DNA of 64,000 bases. Origin: Ancylostoma caninum (taxonomy: Eukaryota; Nematoda; Chromadorea; Rhabditida; Ancylostomatidae). Of the stretch, positions 39,594 through 51,700 are shown one piece after another. Within the stretch, counting starts at the first letter, position 1, and every line of letters starts with the position of its first letter. The position numbers were made by a program, and so were the translations under genes. The stretch spans positions 726,001 through 790,000 of the forward strand of contig JBAJFG010000479.1 of assembly GCA_037903475.1 (NCBI GenBank). The letters are read 5' to 3'. Below the pieces are notes generated by a model. The model worked only from the letters and a program-made list of their open reading frames with translations. It did not search any database and was not told where the DNA came from.

Positions 39594-41840
39594 GTGGTTA
39601 CTGGCAGATTCCCTTTCGGTCTAAGCACGAGTCCGCCAGTATTTCAAAGACTGATGGACACAGTTCTCGGTGATCTCCTGGGGAAAGAAGTATTTTGTTA
39701 TATTGACGATATTATGGTGTGCACAGAGACGAAAGAGCGCCATATTCAATTGCTAGGAGAAGTATTCTCACGTGTGACGAATGCAGGATTGCGACTGAAG
39801 GCTCAGAAATGCTCTCTTCTTCGAAGGAAAGTATTGTTTTTGGGTCACGAAATCGACGGAGATGGAGTGCACATGGACCCGGGAAAGGTTAAAGCCATCA
39901 AGGAATATCCAACCCCGCAAAACGCTGAAGATTTGCGTACATTCCTCGGCATGGCATCCTTTTACAGGAAGTTTTGTCTGGGGTTTTCAAAGCATGCGGC
40001 TTGTCTCTTTGCACTGACGTCCCCAAAGTCGAAATGGACGTGGAGACAAGAACACGACGAGGCGATGGAGAAAATGAAGGAGATGATTTGCTCCTCCCCT
40101 GTTTCAGCCCAGCCTGATGTAGAAAGCGCTAGAAATGGGAGCAAACCTTTTGTAATTTGTACAGACGCGTCTACATGTGGATTGGGTGCGGTCCTCTCGC
40201 AGGTGGGAGAAGATAAGCAACTTCATCCCATTTTCTTTGCGTCAAAGGGATTGAGCAAGGCCGAAAGAAGGTATCATGTGACGGATTTGGAAGCGCTAGC
40301 GGTAGTTCACGCAGTGAGAAGGTTCCACATGTTTATTTATGGGCTACCGACCATTGTGATGACCGACCACCAGCCGTTGACGGCGCTTTTCAAAAGGAGT
40401 AACGTGTCGACACGAGTCCTGCGGTGGTCGCTGGAACTGCAAAGGTATAACCTAGAAATTCAGTATGTAAAGGGCAAAGCTAATGTGGTAGCGGACGCAT
40501 TAAGCAGGGGAATTCCAACATCAATGTCTCCGGAATCGCTAGAGGGAGTAGATGAAGCCGTTGTGAACACAATAGTAGCACGGGAAGACACTAAGTGGAT
40601 GAAAGAATTAAGGAAAGACATTCAATTGGGTGAGCTCGTCCGCCTGGTAGAGGAAGGGAAGGGAGACGAAAACGTACGGATACCTGGAGAGAAGCACCCA
40701 CTGAGAGTTGAGGATTTTGTTATAGAAGATGGAGAGTTAAAGATGTATAGGGAAGATGGCAGCTTGGTTTTTGTGGTTCCTAAGTCATTTCGTTATGAAA
40801 TTTTCCACGAAGCACATAGTGGGCTTTTCGCGGGTCATTTCAGCGCTCACAAGTTGGTGAATAGGCTGAGAAAAGAGGTATATTGGCCGGGGATGGCTCA
40901 GGACATTCATAAATGGACGAATGAGTGTCAAAAATGTTTCGTCCATAACCCGAGAGGAGCGTTAACTCCACCCCTAAAACCTATCATAACGGCTAGACCA
41001 TACGAGGTGATCGGAGTGGACGTCCTAGAATTAGGACCGACAAAGAGCGGGAACAGGTACGCCGTCACCGTTATAGATCACTTTTCAAAATTCGCTGCGG
41101 CTTACCCGGTTCCGGACAAATCGGCACAAACGATAGCTAAGGCTATTTTTGTGAGGTGGATCGCGGAAGGGTGTCGATGGCCAAAGAGTATACTTTCGGA
41201 CAGAGGTGGCGAGTTTGTGAACCAAGTTATGGAAGAAATCACTAAAATCACGAAAATATCCCATGTGACTACGAAGGGGTATAACCCACGTGAAAATGGG
41301 ATTACGGAAAGGTTGAACGGTACGATTGTGGCCATGTTAAGGAGAACAACGGTAATTCCGGGGGAATGGGACACTAGGTTGCCATTCTGTATGATGGCGT
41401 ATAACATGACGCCCCATAGCGCGACGGGGGAAAGCCCATACTTTGTACTGCACGGTATAGATCCGAGTTTCCCCTCCGAGGTCGTACCAAATGGAGGTGT
41501 ATCGTGGTATTCCATGGATAAGGCGCTTGACGATTACAAGGCGGAAATACTCCAAGCCGTAGCCGAAACGCACGAAAGGATTAAGGAGTACAATGATAGG
41601 ATAAGGGAAAGCATGAAGAAAAGCTATGATGCTAGGCATGAGGTGCAGAAAAAAACGTTCCCGAAGGTAGGAGACCGCGTGTACGTTTTGTCACCCAGTG
41701 AGAAGGCTAGGAATACACACCCTAAGCTGGTAAACGAATGGTCGGGTCCTTACCGGGTACTAGAAGTTAGCGATAATTCGGCCTTAATTACTCGGATAGG
41801 TGAAAACAACGACCCAGTAGAATTCAATTTGATCAACTGA
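39594..41840 (+). pseudogene. Gypsy RT palm, RNase H and integrase
   Basis: After a deletion of roughly 100 bp in RT, the frame resumes at PFGLSTSPPVFQRLMD. The catalytic YIDDIMV, RT linker LRTFLGMASFYRKF, RNase H ICTDASTCGLGAVLS and TDHQPL, integrase zinc finger (H...H, CQKC) and DDE core (DVLELG, LSDRGGEF, ENGITERLNG) are intact. A chromodomain-less C-terminal segment with WSGPYRVLEV follows. It ends at a premature stop just after the DPVE residues because of a likely one-base loss near 41820. Confidence 0.88.
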
Positions 41841-41923
41841 GAATTGTCCCTAAGTCGATAGGGGACGAGAGGATAGATACAGAACATGCCAGAGGTCGTA
41901 GGGGCAGGAAACCAAAGATAAAA

Positions 41924-43018
41924 GTGAATAAAATGTATGTGAACAATTTCAGAGGTGTGAGACTGTCCAGCGCGGAGGAAAAAGGACACCTCCAGTATCA
42001 GTGCTTGGATGACTGTTTTGCTGGGACGACCCTAGGAGATATAAAAGGAGTGGATTTTCCGGGCGCGTACGCTAGGCAGCCATTTTCCGATGTATGGACG
42101 GCCTGGAGAACGACAAGCATATTCATTCGGACCGATTTAAGCACTGCCAGGAAGATAAAACTGCACAAGGAGCGAGCCGTTTGCCTGGACGCCGAAGCTC
42201 TCTTCAGGATTTTGATGCTTTGCTATGAAGTGTGCACCGAGTGGACCGAATTCATCTGCACGACGAACGAAATCGAGAAGCATTCACCCATTGAGAATAA
42301 CTGCGTTGAGGATTTTTATCGTATTGCGTTTGCAAGGGCGAAGGAAGAAATAGCACAAGAAGCCAAGAAGGATAGGGTACCCAAGGTGGGGCCTATTGGA
42401 TTTGCTGCACCGGATTCCGCACACTTGTTGGAGAAAGATGGGCCACGTGATGGGCTGCACACAAGAGTTGTGACGTCGTTTGAGAAGTTGCGAGATGTAC
42501 TCCAGGACTGGGTTTCTTTTGGTACATGGATTGTGGTGTACCCACTGGAAGCAAAGGGAGACCGAATCGTCATCGAGTATGTGATTAAATTGATGAAACA
42601 ACATCTGGAAGCTGGCGGTCGCCTCATTACTGCATGGACACCAATAATGGAGATGAAGAGAGACAAGTGGATCGCCATGCACCAGCTTTGGATGACTGTA
42701 GATACTATTGTTAAGAAATTTGCAAATTCAGATCAACTGGTGCTTACAGCATGTAGTAAATTGATTGATGGCCGTGTCTTTAGTGAGGTCGGTAGTCCGG
42801 AGACCTCATTTCAGTACTATTTTACTTATCCAGGAGTTGCGGCGGCGAAGCACCTTTATGAGGTGATCAGAAAAAGGGCCCCCAAAATTTGCTTGCCGCA
42901 GATCAGGCAAGAACGGTCGACGAGGACGTCAACCTTGAAGAGGGGGGGCATGTCCGCCCACGATGTTGACCATCTTGATCAACCGGGGCAACCTCCCCTC
43001 AAGCGGTTGGCGCCCTGA
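41924..43018 (+). CDS. Third ORF of the gypsy element, unknown function (364 codons)
   Basis: The frame is open before 41924 and its upstream residues (QFDQLRIVPKSIGDER) look like the normal C-terminus of a gypsy pol, so it was probably the tail of one polyprotein. The ORF has DFPGAYARQPFSDVWTAWR, FEKLRDVLQDWVSFGTWIVV, HLEAGGRLITAWTPIMEMKR and VVYPLEAKGDRI blocks with a mixed alpha/beta look. There is no signal peptide, transmembrane segment or Cys-rich ectodomain, so it does not look like env. It ends inside the 3' LTR, whose first 68 bases encode its last residues. I do not recognise the domain. Confidence 0.7.
   Translation: MNKMYVNNFRGVRLSSAEEKGHLQYQCLDDCFAGTTLGDIKGVDFPGAYARQPFSDVWTAWRTTSIFIRTDLSTARKIKLHKERAVCLDAEALFRILMLCYEVCTEWTEFICTTNEIEKHSPIENNCVEDFYRIAFARAKEEIAQEAKKDRVPKVGPIGFAAPDSAHLLEKDGPRDGLHTRVVTSFEKLRDVLQDWVSFGTWIVVYPLEAKGDRIVIEYVIKLMKQHLEAGGRLITAWTPIMEMKRDKWIAMHQLWMTVDTIVKKFANSDQLVLTACSKLIDGRVFSEVGSPETSFQYYFTYPGVAAAKHLYEVIRKRAPKICLPQIRQERSTRTSTLKRGGMSAHDVDHLDQPGQPPLKRLAP
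42937..42949 (+). promoter_or_regulatory. Polypurine tract
   Basis: GAAGAGGGGGGG directly before the 3' LTR, the expected plus-strand primer. It lies within ORF3 coding sequence. Confidence 0.7.
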
Positions 43019-43446
43019 GGCGGGAACACAAGAACGAGCGGGAAAAGGAAGCATATGTAAGAGAACCGTGGGCGAGCGAGAGAGCTCTTTTTCTTGGTTT
43101 TCCGAGATTCCAGTCCGCCTGTGTGGCACCTTCTTTTCGAGGCCTTAGTGGCCAAGTCTAGTGAGTCGACGCCTTAGTGGCTTTTCTATTGGTTTCCGCG
43201 TCTTCAGGAAATTCTTTTGCTTCACAACCTCATCCACGTCTCCACCGCCGCGTCTCCACGTTCATCCTTGCTTTTTCGTTTTGCAATCTATTGATATCCT
43301 TTGTGTCATTCCGTTTGTTTGAAATGAACTATTGTTCACTTTGTGTGTCTTCTTGTAGACTACCGTTGCGACGGACTATTACTGGTTAACCTTATTTTCG
43401 TTTAATTACTTCGAACTCGGCGCCTAAGGAGCCTAGTGCTCTCACA
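42951..43446 (+). repeat. Gypsy 3' LTR (496 bp)
   Basis: Same limits and length as the 5' LTR; one base difference seen. Confidence 0.9.
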
Positions 43447-43989
43447 CATTTATGCTTCCACTTATGCCTAAGAATAGATAAAATATTGTATAAGCTTATT
43501 TTCATCATTTTTAAAATATTTATTATTATAGTGCATTCCACCATGGACAATAGTTGGGAAGACAGCAGAGAGATAAAAAACGCGGGAAAGTGTGCAGTAG
43601 TTGGAAAAGAATGAGAGAAAAGCAGGCGGTCCACATGGTTACTCAACTATCGTCGCGTTTGGAACAGACTATAACTATCTAGTAATAAATTATAATTTTC
43701 TGTAATTTTCTTACTCGATCTCGGTCCATGGAAGGGTGGAGTTTTCCCTATCCCCCGTGTGGCTAGCAACTTATATGTACGTCAGGCACTGTCGTATACC
43801 TAAACCTTATAAAATGGAGTTACAGTACAAAACGGGTACGACATTTATGTTCAACAGCTCAAATGATCACTATAGGAAGAGTTTGGGCGGACTTTTTCCG
43901 AAGTTTTGAGGCAGAACGAGCCAAATAGTGCAGATTTTACGAAGTCACACCAGTAAAACATCAAAATGATGGGAATCACACAATATACC
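43447..43989. other. Intergenic, no gene seen
   Basis: AT-rich, no domain-bearing ORF. It is adjacent to the 3' LTR and carries no copy of the 5' flank. Confidence 0.4.
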
Positions 43990-44035
43990 TATACATATAC
44001 ATGTACACACGTATAAATATCCATGTACATACTAG

Positions 44036-44071
<36 letters not shown>

Positions 44072-44105
44072 CTAGTATGTACATGGATATTGTATACGTA
44101 TGTAT
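43990..44105 (+). repeat. AT-rich long palindrome with (TA)n centre
   Basis: A perfect 74-base palindrome at 44017-44090 (ATATCCATGTACATACTAGT, a (TA)n centre, then the inverse) with imperfect extension outward through ACACACGTATA / TATACGTATGT. It can extrude as a cruciform. Confidence 0.85.
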
Positions 44106-46535
44106 TAGCTCTATTAGAGCTTACAGAGGAAAATGCAAAAAATCAGACCGAATGAGCCGATCAGCCGGCCCGATACTACATTACAGTCGTAACTGCGGAC
44201 AAAGGCACAGACACACTTCCTAAGCTACTACAGTCTTTCTCAAAAATTCTTGCCTTACGCTGAACCGCCCGTCAGCATTGCCACGTCACACCAGGTATGA
44301 TAAGATAGGTGATGCAGCGCGGCTTAGACTGCGTTCACACTCGACCGACGGTGAGGGCCGTTGGTGAATAAAAGATGCATATTGACAGGCGGGACAGACG
44401 GAGCGGTCGGGATATTCTCCGCTTGGGTGTTCAGACTTCGGTCGCTTTCACAGCCGAAAGAATACGCTAACCAAACATTTCATTAATGTAAATAGGGAAG
44501 TGGTTGTGATGATCCGAGTGCTTATTGACCGGTCTATCATGAATGTAGGCTTATTTTCACTGATTAACGGGATAGCAGGCTGCTCCACTTATCATTACAG
44601 AGTTAGAATTTCCGACGGGATGAGCGTATTTTTGCTCGCCGAAAAAACACCGTCGGCAGCGACCGATTTCTCACCGCCTAGTATGGACATTGACTAAGGT
44701 GATAGGCGGTGAAGCGTGAGGCAAGTATTTTTAAGGACTGTAGACGGGTGTGGAGCGCTAAACCTGGAATGGGCGGCGCTGACGGGCCCTGCAGTTGGCG
44801 GGTGTATGCCAAGAAGAAGGATAGCTGGCAATAATTGGTTGCTATGATCACATGTGTCAATATTCCATGCAATTGTAGCCCCGCCCCTAGATAGATATAG
44901 GGATTCACTGGCGCTAGCAATTACCTGTATTTTAATTATCTTCCACTGCTGAATATGATTATGATATATTTGAACGGGACTGAGCAGGGTGAAAACAGAT
45001 AAGGCTTAATTTTCACTGAAATGTGGGATAAAATCACCACGGATCCTTATATCCTCCGTCCTTATATCCTTGTAATTAGTCCCAAAAATCCACACTCAAT
45101 TAGGTTTTCAGTCGTTTATAAAGAGTAAGCTAACATGCGCATCGTGTGAGGTGGGCGTGCCAACCTTCACATATTATGCACGGTGCAGCTGGCAGCTGCC
45201 ACGACATATCGTTCTTCCTGACCGCCACCCCAGTTGGCCGATTGGGTGAACTGACCAGTCGTACAGGTTGGCCACATTCCATTTCCAGGTATAACGCGCC
45301 ACTCCCCCATCAGACTACACAAGGAACTTCATCACGACTGCACCTTTCGCTGCCTGCACCACCTGCGCGACGGGGTTGGGCGCTGTACATGTTGAGTGCT
45401 GCCTCACCCGTTCCGTGAAGATGGTGCGGCGCTCGAGGTCGTGGAGAGGTGTAATCGTGAGTGACGCTAATTGTAAGTATATAGAATGCACATCCAGCTT
45501 TCGGCACTATTCCATACCTGGAGCCCCAAGTTTTTCAGGAAAAGTTTCCGGCCGAAACTTTGTACTGTGAGATAGTTTGGGGTACTGAACACGAATAGTA
45601 AGTCATAATATCCCTTTGCACTGTAACCCTACTTTTGTAGGGCTACGGTAAACATACGGCAGAAAAGGTATCTCACAAAATCCTCTGAAATTTTGCACAG
45701 AGAGGTAAATTCAGACGCTGATTATATTTACTGACATCGATTTCCATGAAGCTGCCATTCTCCAACCGAAGTCGTCAATTTTTCCCCAATTTCCTATTGC
45801 ATTCTCAACATACCTATGGGTTCAACACTTCAAAGAACCCCTCGATGCGAAATTCGAGAGGATTCTTGAGCTTTGAGCTACCGTATTTGCAGAATACGAT
45901 AATGGACACGATTTCCGTGTTCAGCACCTCAAATATCCGCATCGTGCTGAGTTTTAAAGAAAAAATCTTGGAGGTTTTGGAGCCCAGGATGTGGAATAGT
46001 GCCCAGATTTCTGTTCGACACGTAAATGTATTCTTTATTATTTTAGTACGGAGCCAACCTATAGCAACTTGGCGATGAGTACCCCTGCCAGCTTGGAATT
46101 TGGAACGCATCCAACATGCAAGACTGCTGATATTGACAGTACCCATAGGCGGTTCATAAACGAGTGTATGGGTGATCCTAAGTGGAGGGTGCAGAGTTAA
46201 TTTTGACAAGTCGCACACGTTGCAGCTTGTTGGTAGCAGCGGTTTTTAGCTATCTGACATGTTAAAACGGCCACGGAAATAATGTGTAAGTACAAAAAGC
46301 GTCAATCACGATTGCATCTCCCGCGGTCTGGAGCGCCGCAGAATCCACGCGGAGCCGGCGAGGGAGCACCCAACACCTACAGCGTCCGCCGCGCCACGTA
46401 TGCAGGTGCTGCGGCGCACTGGGCAACACAGGAGTGCAGTCCTGACTGACGTTATCTGTACATACCTGGAACGCATATCTGTTGCTTCATCACTGCGATA
46501 CCGACTCTCCGGTGAATTGCCTGTACAGTGTCCTA
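44106..46535. other. Intergenic, no gene seen
   Basis: A fragment related to the fold-back element at 47379-48332 is seen at about 44236-44330 (TTGCCTTACGCTGAACC, GTATGATAA, GATGCAGCGCGG). The rest holds short ORFs without domains and one G+C-rich patch at 46320-46440. Confidence 0.45.
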
Positions 46536-47364
46536 TTAGGTGTTAACATAAGTCCTTGCGCTTTTTTTCGGATGCACTTTTCTCCACCTCTTTGTCATCT
46601 TTTAGTTACAGCATATACGATTCGGAAGCGCTGATCTTCCTCTACAAGAGCGTTGTGAAGAGCTTCTTCTAAAACGACAGTCTGCTTGAGTTTTAAGCCT
46701 GCGAATTAATGAGCCAATGAAAAACAGCGCAACCGACAACTACCTATCCTGGCACTCAGTTAAAGTTCGAAAGGTCATCAAAACTAAGCAAGCAAAATAT
46801 GGAAAAGACGTTTTGCTCGAAATGACTGGTCATGAGTGATTTTCCAATCTCAAAGAAGACATATTTAGTCTCAATGAAACCGACCACTTTGACCGAACAG
46901 ATTTCTCCCATGAACAGCTAGGAATTGCCCCAGAGAGATCTTATAGTCTAGGCGAACATTATACTTATCAAAGCTAACAAACGACCGGGGTAATCCAGCT
47001 GGAAGGATCAAATCGTTATGGTCTAGTCATCTTACCCCATGATAACGTCGGACTCTACCCTTGGCAACAGTCCCATTTGACTTTCTTCCGTGTTTATATT
47101 CTACAGAGCTTACACGTTCAAGTAGTATCGGATGCTTTCTGGTCCCTGCTTATTACGAGGAGAAAAAGGTGTTTTCCCGTAAATTGCCGTTTTTCTTCTC
47201 AAGCCTGAAAATTACGTGATTCAGAATTCTGTTAAACCTCATGATGATCGGATTGTAGAGCAAAAAAAGCGCTTTCAGAAGCCATAGAGCACTTTGCGGA
47301 AGAACGACATTGAGTCGGAAAAAATCGCAACTGAAAAAGCTCAGGGACTTATGTTAACACCTTA
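46536..47364 (+). mobile_element. Second mariner family, copy 2 (internally deleted)
   Basis: Termini TTAGGTGTTAACATAAGTCC and GGGACTTATGTTAACACCT match the element at 31524. It is 0.83 kb, lacks the nested MITE and some other interior, and has no intact ORF. Confidence 0.75.
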
Positions 47365-47378
47365 TAAATAAACTCCTT

Positions 47379-48332
47379 CAAAAATCCTTGCCTTACGCTA
47401 CACCAACCGGCAGCTTAGCTATAGTGGAGTCGTTTTGACAGTGCATTTTCCGCGACAGCGGCTCTGGCATTGGTGCACGCAGCGCGGTCGGTCAAAAAGT
47501 TGACGGTACTATTGTACTTGAGCGGCCCCACTACCGAGCCCATACTCAAAATCATGGATTCCTCTGAAAACTTGCATACAGGGGTAATTTGATGTGCTGG
47601 TCACGAATATCATATTAGTTTCGCATGACAGTATCGATTTTATTGATTTTATCGATTTTTTTCCAAGTTCGACTCGTATCTCAAATCTCTCTGAAAAAAT
47701 GCATTTAGAGGTTTTTGAAGTTGCTGATCACGAATATTACAACCGTTTTGCACCATAGCCTCGATTTCGTTGGTTTTCTCTAGGTTTTTATCTGTAGGGC
47801 AATGTAATCGCCGACTTCACTAGAGTTTTCCCTATCAAGTTGACCTTTTCTTGCGAAATCTTCATCATTTTTGTAACCAGCACCTTCAGAAACCCCAGCA
47901 TGCAGATTTTCAGAGCGATTCGAGAGGAGGTCCATACTTGGGAAAAAATCGATAAAATCAATAAAATCGGTACTATCATGCGAAATGAATGTGATATTCG
48001 TGACCAGCACATCGGATTATCTCTGTATGCAAGTTTTCAGAGGAATCCATGATTTTGAGTTTGGGCTCGATAGTGGGGCCGCTCAAGTACAATAGTACCC
48101 TTAGAACAACTGAAGAAAAGAACAGACGACAAAACTCGTCAAAGAAGCCAGATCCATCGTGGGTCAACTGTTTGACCGACCGCACTGCGTGCTCCAACGC
48201 CAGCAGGGTCGCTGCCGAGGACGATGCACTGCCAAAATGACTCCACTATACGTCGCACCACGTATGATAATGCATTGGTGATGCGGCGCGGATCAGCTGA
48301 TGAGCGGTGCGGTATGAGGTAAGGATTTTTGG
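47379..48332 (+). mobile_element. Fold-back element with long inverted arms
   Basis: Ends CAAAAATCCTTGCCTTACG and GAGGTAAGGATTTTTGG are inverted. The interior arms 47425-47690 and 47935-48255 are also reverse complements (CTATAGTGGAGTC, CAGCGGC, ATCATGGATTCCTCTGAAAA, GTGCTGGTCACGAATATCA, TCGATTTTATTGATTTTATC), with a replaced stretch of about 75 bp in the right arm (48100-48170). No coding capacity. Confidence 0.8.
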
Positions 48333-48630
48333 AAAAGAGTGTAAGTTCCACTTCTCCCGAAAGCCAGGGTGGTGGCGAGATTACGCGGCGGCTCCCACCT
48401 GGGCGAGTCGCGTCCAGACGAGGGAGACCCCCGCTCTCGAAAGTGCCAGTATTTGCGGGCACGCAGCCAGCTGGCAGCTGCAGACGGCGGGGCGCGCAGG
48501 GACGCAGAGCGGGGGCGGGGCGGGCACCGCGCCAACACAGCGGCCGGTCGCTGCTGAAGTTATCGATTGGTTGGAGGACGAGCGTGGAGACGAAGCGACG
48601 TGCCGCCGACGTCGACGGATCCGATTGTCG

Positions 48631-48746
48631 ATGAAACGTAAGCTGTCCGACGCCGACAACCTCATCTGGCAGGTGGACGAAAATCCGCCAGCTGATGAGA
48701 CGCAGATCGGAGAGCACCGCGGTCCTTGCGCCATCGATTATGACTC
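48631..48746 (+). CDS. Possible 5' exon of the CTDSPL2-like gene
   Basis: An ATG-initiated segment, [20 protein letters not shown], ends at TGACTC|GTGAGT, a good donor, in phase 2. The frame is also open upstream to 48307 through G+C-rich sequence. It fits the Lys/Arg-Lys-x-Ser start of CTDSPL2 proteins, but phase continuity to 50368 requires at least one unseen exon. Confidence 0.4.
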
Positions 48747-51700
48747 GTGAGTTACTGTTTAAACCTTTCCGTGCTTACGGTCTTCCGTTTTTTTCCAATT
48801 CTCTACCATGAGCGATGATTGTTCTTATTATCTAGTTTCCCCACTGGTTCTAAAGCAGATTCAAAATCTTTGAAGTTTGTAAACAAATAATCTTGATGGA
48901 TCTTGATGAATCCTCTTAACAAAGTTAATGCATATTACCATTCCTTTTTCATTAGTTTGTCAGATGCCCTCCCCCCATTTTGTATTAACCCACTAATGAA
49001 TGATAGATGACTGAAATTGTTACCACTACGTAGCTCTAATTTCTACGAACAAATGCTCCTATTGACGCATGTTGGCTCCCACAACTTTCGAGGATCTTGT
49101 TCTCCTTACCAACTTTTTTTTGAAACATCCTGTTATGTTGGAAATATTCACTCATGCGTCTCTTAACATAATGAAAAAAAACGAGATGTGTAGCCGTCCT
49201 ACAAACTCAGATTTCTGTAGATAGAACTTACAACTTTTCTGGTAAATCTCAGTAGTGTCTGAGTTGTAGTGGGATACGCCAATGTGTCTAAGCAGTGATC
49301 AGAAACAAATTGTAGACGTGATATACCCATTGTTAACTGGCTGTGGATAGCGGTCGTGGTTTCACAGTAAGAACCTGGCTAGTTCGTTATAACAGAATGT
49401 TTGAAAACAGCAAGTATGCGTGCGAAGGATCTTAATGCCGTGTCTAGCATTAGAATCCTAGCTTGAAGAGGCTCTTCCTAGCTTGAAAAGGGTAGAATTT
49501 GGACAGCGCACTGAAAAACAAGGAAAAGTGGACATCAACCCAGTACTATCGCAAAAAGGTAAGAAAACAAAAACTCCTCTGGAGATGCGGCGTTGACACA
49601 ATTACTACGTATCATATCGAAGCACTTAGCACTGTAAACACTGAGATGTTTCTCTCACTTTTTTTAATTCGAGACACAATTCGAACGACAGACGCTAAGT
49701 GTATGTTTCAGTTGGTTGTGAAGAGAGGGATTTGAAGGAAACTTTGAAATAATGTTCTTTTCCGATCAAAGATTCCAAACCGTGCACAAATACCTGAGAT
49801 GGAGAAATTCAACTACACAGAGGTTAAATTCTAGCAATTTCGTGCAGCAGGCAGAACATAGGATGTGGTTATGGTCCGATAAAAAAAAATTATAAGGCAG
49901 GTAAAAGCTTCAGTTTAAACTCCTCACCTTCAGTAAATTTTTTTTCAAAAATCTAACTTCAATTACTGAAATTTGTAACTAAATCTGAAAGAAATGAATT
50001 CTTGAAGTGCTGACTGGCCACGAACTCTTTTGGTGGAGACCCACAGTAGCCACTAGGGTGTAAATAAAGTAACACATATTCGTCCGTCCTAATTCCACCT
50101 AGAGCCAGTTCATACTCGAACTAAGGCAATACAGGTACGAAAAATGGGGAACTCGTCAACACCCATCCTCGTCACAGGCTGCCTTTTACACATGCATGCG
50201 TCAAGCAAATCCGCCCATATGGGGGTAGGGTTGTGTTGTCACATGATTGCAATTGTTATAGGTTCTTTTTTAACCTCACCTGAAGACGCGAAGTAGCTAA
50301 ACTGTGTAATACCAGGAAAATCCATAAAGATTTCCAATAAATTCTTCGCTAAGGATGCTCATGTTAGCGAACGTTCCACCGCTCACTGATGAGATGAGGT
50401 TTCGATGTCCAGCACTTCCTTTGCGAACGCGCTCTACCCCCGAGTTCACTCTTGTATTGGATTTGGTGAGGTTTATTCATTCACATCAAGATTACGTAAT
50501 AGACCATAACGATCGCACATATCACTTCTGTAAATTATCTTTTATTTTCAGGATGAGACTTTGGTACACTGCAGTTTGAGCCCACTCGTCGACGCGTCTA
50601 TGGTTTTCCCTGTTAACTTCCAAAATAATACATATGAGGTACAACAAAGCGTAAAACGTCATCCAATTTTCATAGTCACAACGAAACTCGTTTTTAGGTC
50701 TATGTACGATTGCGGCCACACTTACACACCTTTCTGGAAAGGTTATCTGCTAACTATGAGATCATACTTTTCACAGCAAGCAAGAGAATTTATGCTGACA
50801 AGCTCCTGGTGAGGACTCCACGTTATTTGGCGCCTTTCACTCAATTATTGAATACATTCGTGTAAATGGCCAAAACAAATCTGCAGGGGGAGTCCTCCGA
50901 GTTATATGAGCAGTGCAGTTAAGACAAAATCGATCACGATTAATAGTCCTCTGACAAAATCTCGCGACCTTTGTTCATATCGTTCTCGTTGGATTGGCTT
51001 TCCCATTGCTTAGATTGATTACAAGTTTTCTAAATGTAACTGAGACAGCACTCACGGAAATCATTGTGTTGGAGACTTCACATATTTGGGGGTTTTGAAG
51101 GACGTAGAACTCAAATCTAATGACGAAATCGCGCGAAATTCATGAAAACGGGCACCGTCCTTCATGTGCTGGATGCGTGCCCCTTGGCCGTCGTGGATCC
51201 CACCACGCGGGGGCTAGGTGCGCGCGTGCAGATGACTGAGCTTGTGTATGCTGCTGAAGACGGTCAGCAAAAAACCCACATTGACCTAAAGGTCCACGCC
51301 AATATCTATAGAAAGCAAACAAGCTATACAAGCGCCTAAACGAGTCTCCTTATTACTTCAGGAAAAAAAGTTACAGTGAGTGTCGGAGGTGGCCCACCAG
51401 CGTCTCGAGTAGGACGTCGCGCCGCGCGCGCTGAAATCGAGGTCATCAGCCGCCGGAATGCCATTTCTAGGCACTTTTCTTCCCGATTTGATCGAAAATC
51501 CTTAAAATCGGGTAGAGATGGTGCTAGAATAGCATAACGGCATCGATTCAGGCGCGGTTGCGCGGGGTCCTTTTCCAGCCCGCGGATGGGCCACCGCCAT
51601 CGACACTCACTGTAGTTACGTCAGTAACAGGTAACAAGATGGGAATTGAGAGTCTTATGTTGTGTTGACATCTGTGAGGAGTCCAGTACCATTTGTCGGA

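Larger units (their letters stand above)
35890..43446 (+). mobile_element. Ty3/gypsy LTR retrotransposon, young but defective (7.56 kb)
   Basis: Direct 496-bp LTRs, PBS (36386 on), gag-pol on +, a third ORF, polypurine tract and 3' LTR. LTR length and layout with a region of unknown function after integrase recall the C. elegans Cer1 lineage, but this is only a resemblance. Pol is damaged in the RT and a further frame break precedes ORF3. I could not find a target duplication: ACAAC stands before the 5' LTR and CATTT after the 3' LTR. Confidence 0.9.

Noticed and set aside
41924..43018. ORF3 as a retroviral env gene
   Set aside because: It lies in the env position, but there is no signal peptide, hydrophobic fusion or transmembrane segment, furin site or Cys pattern.
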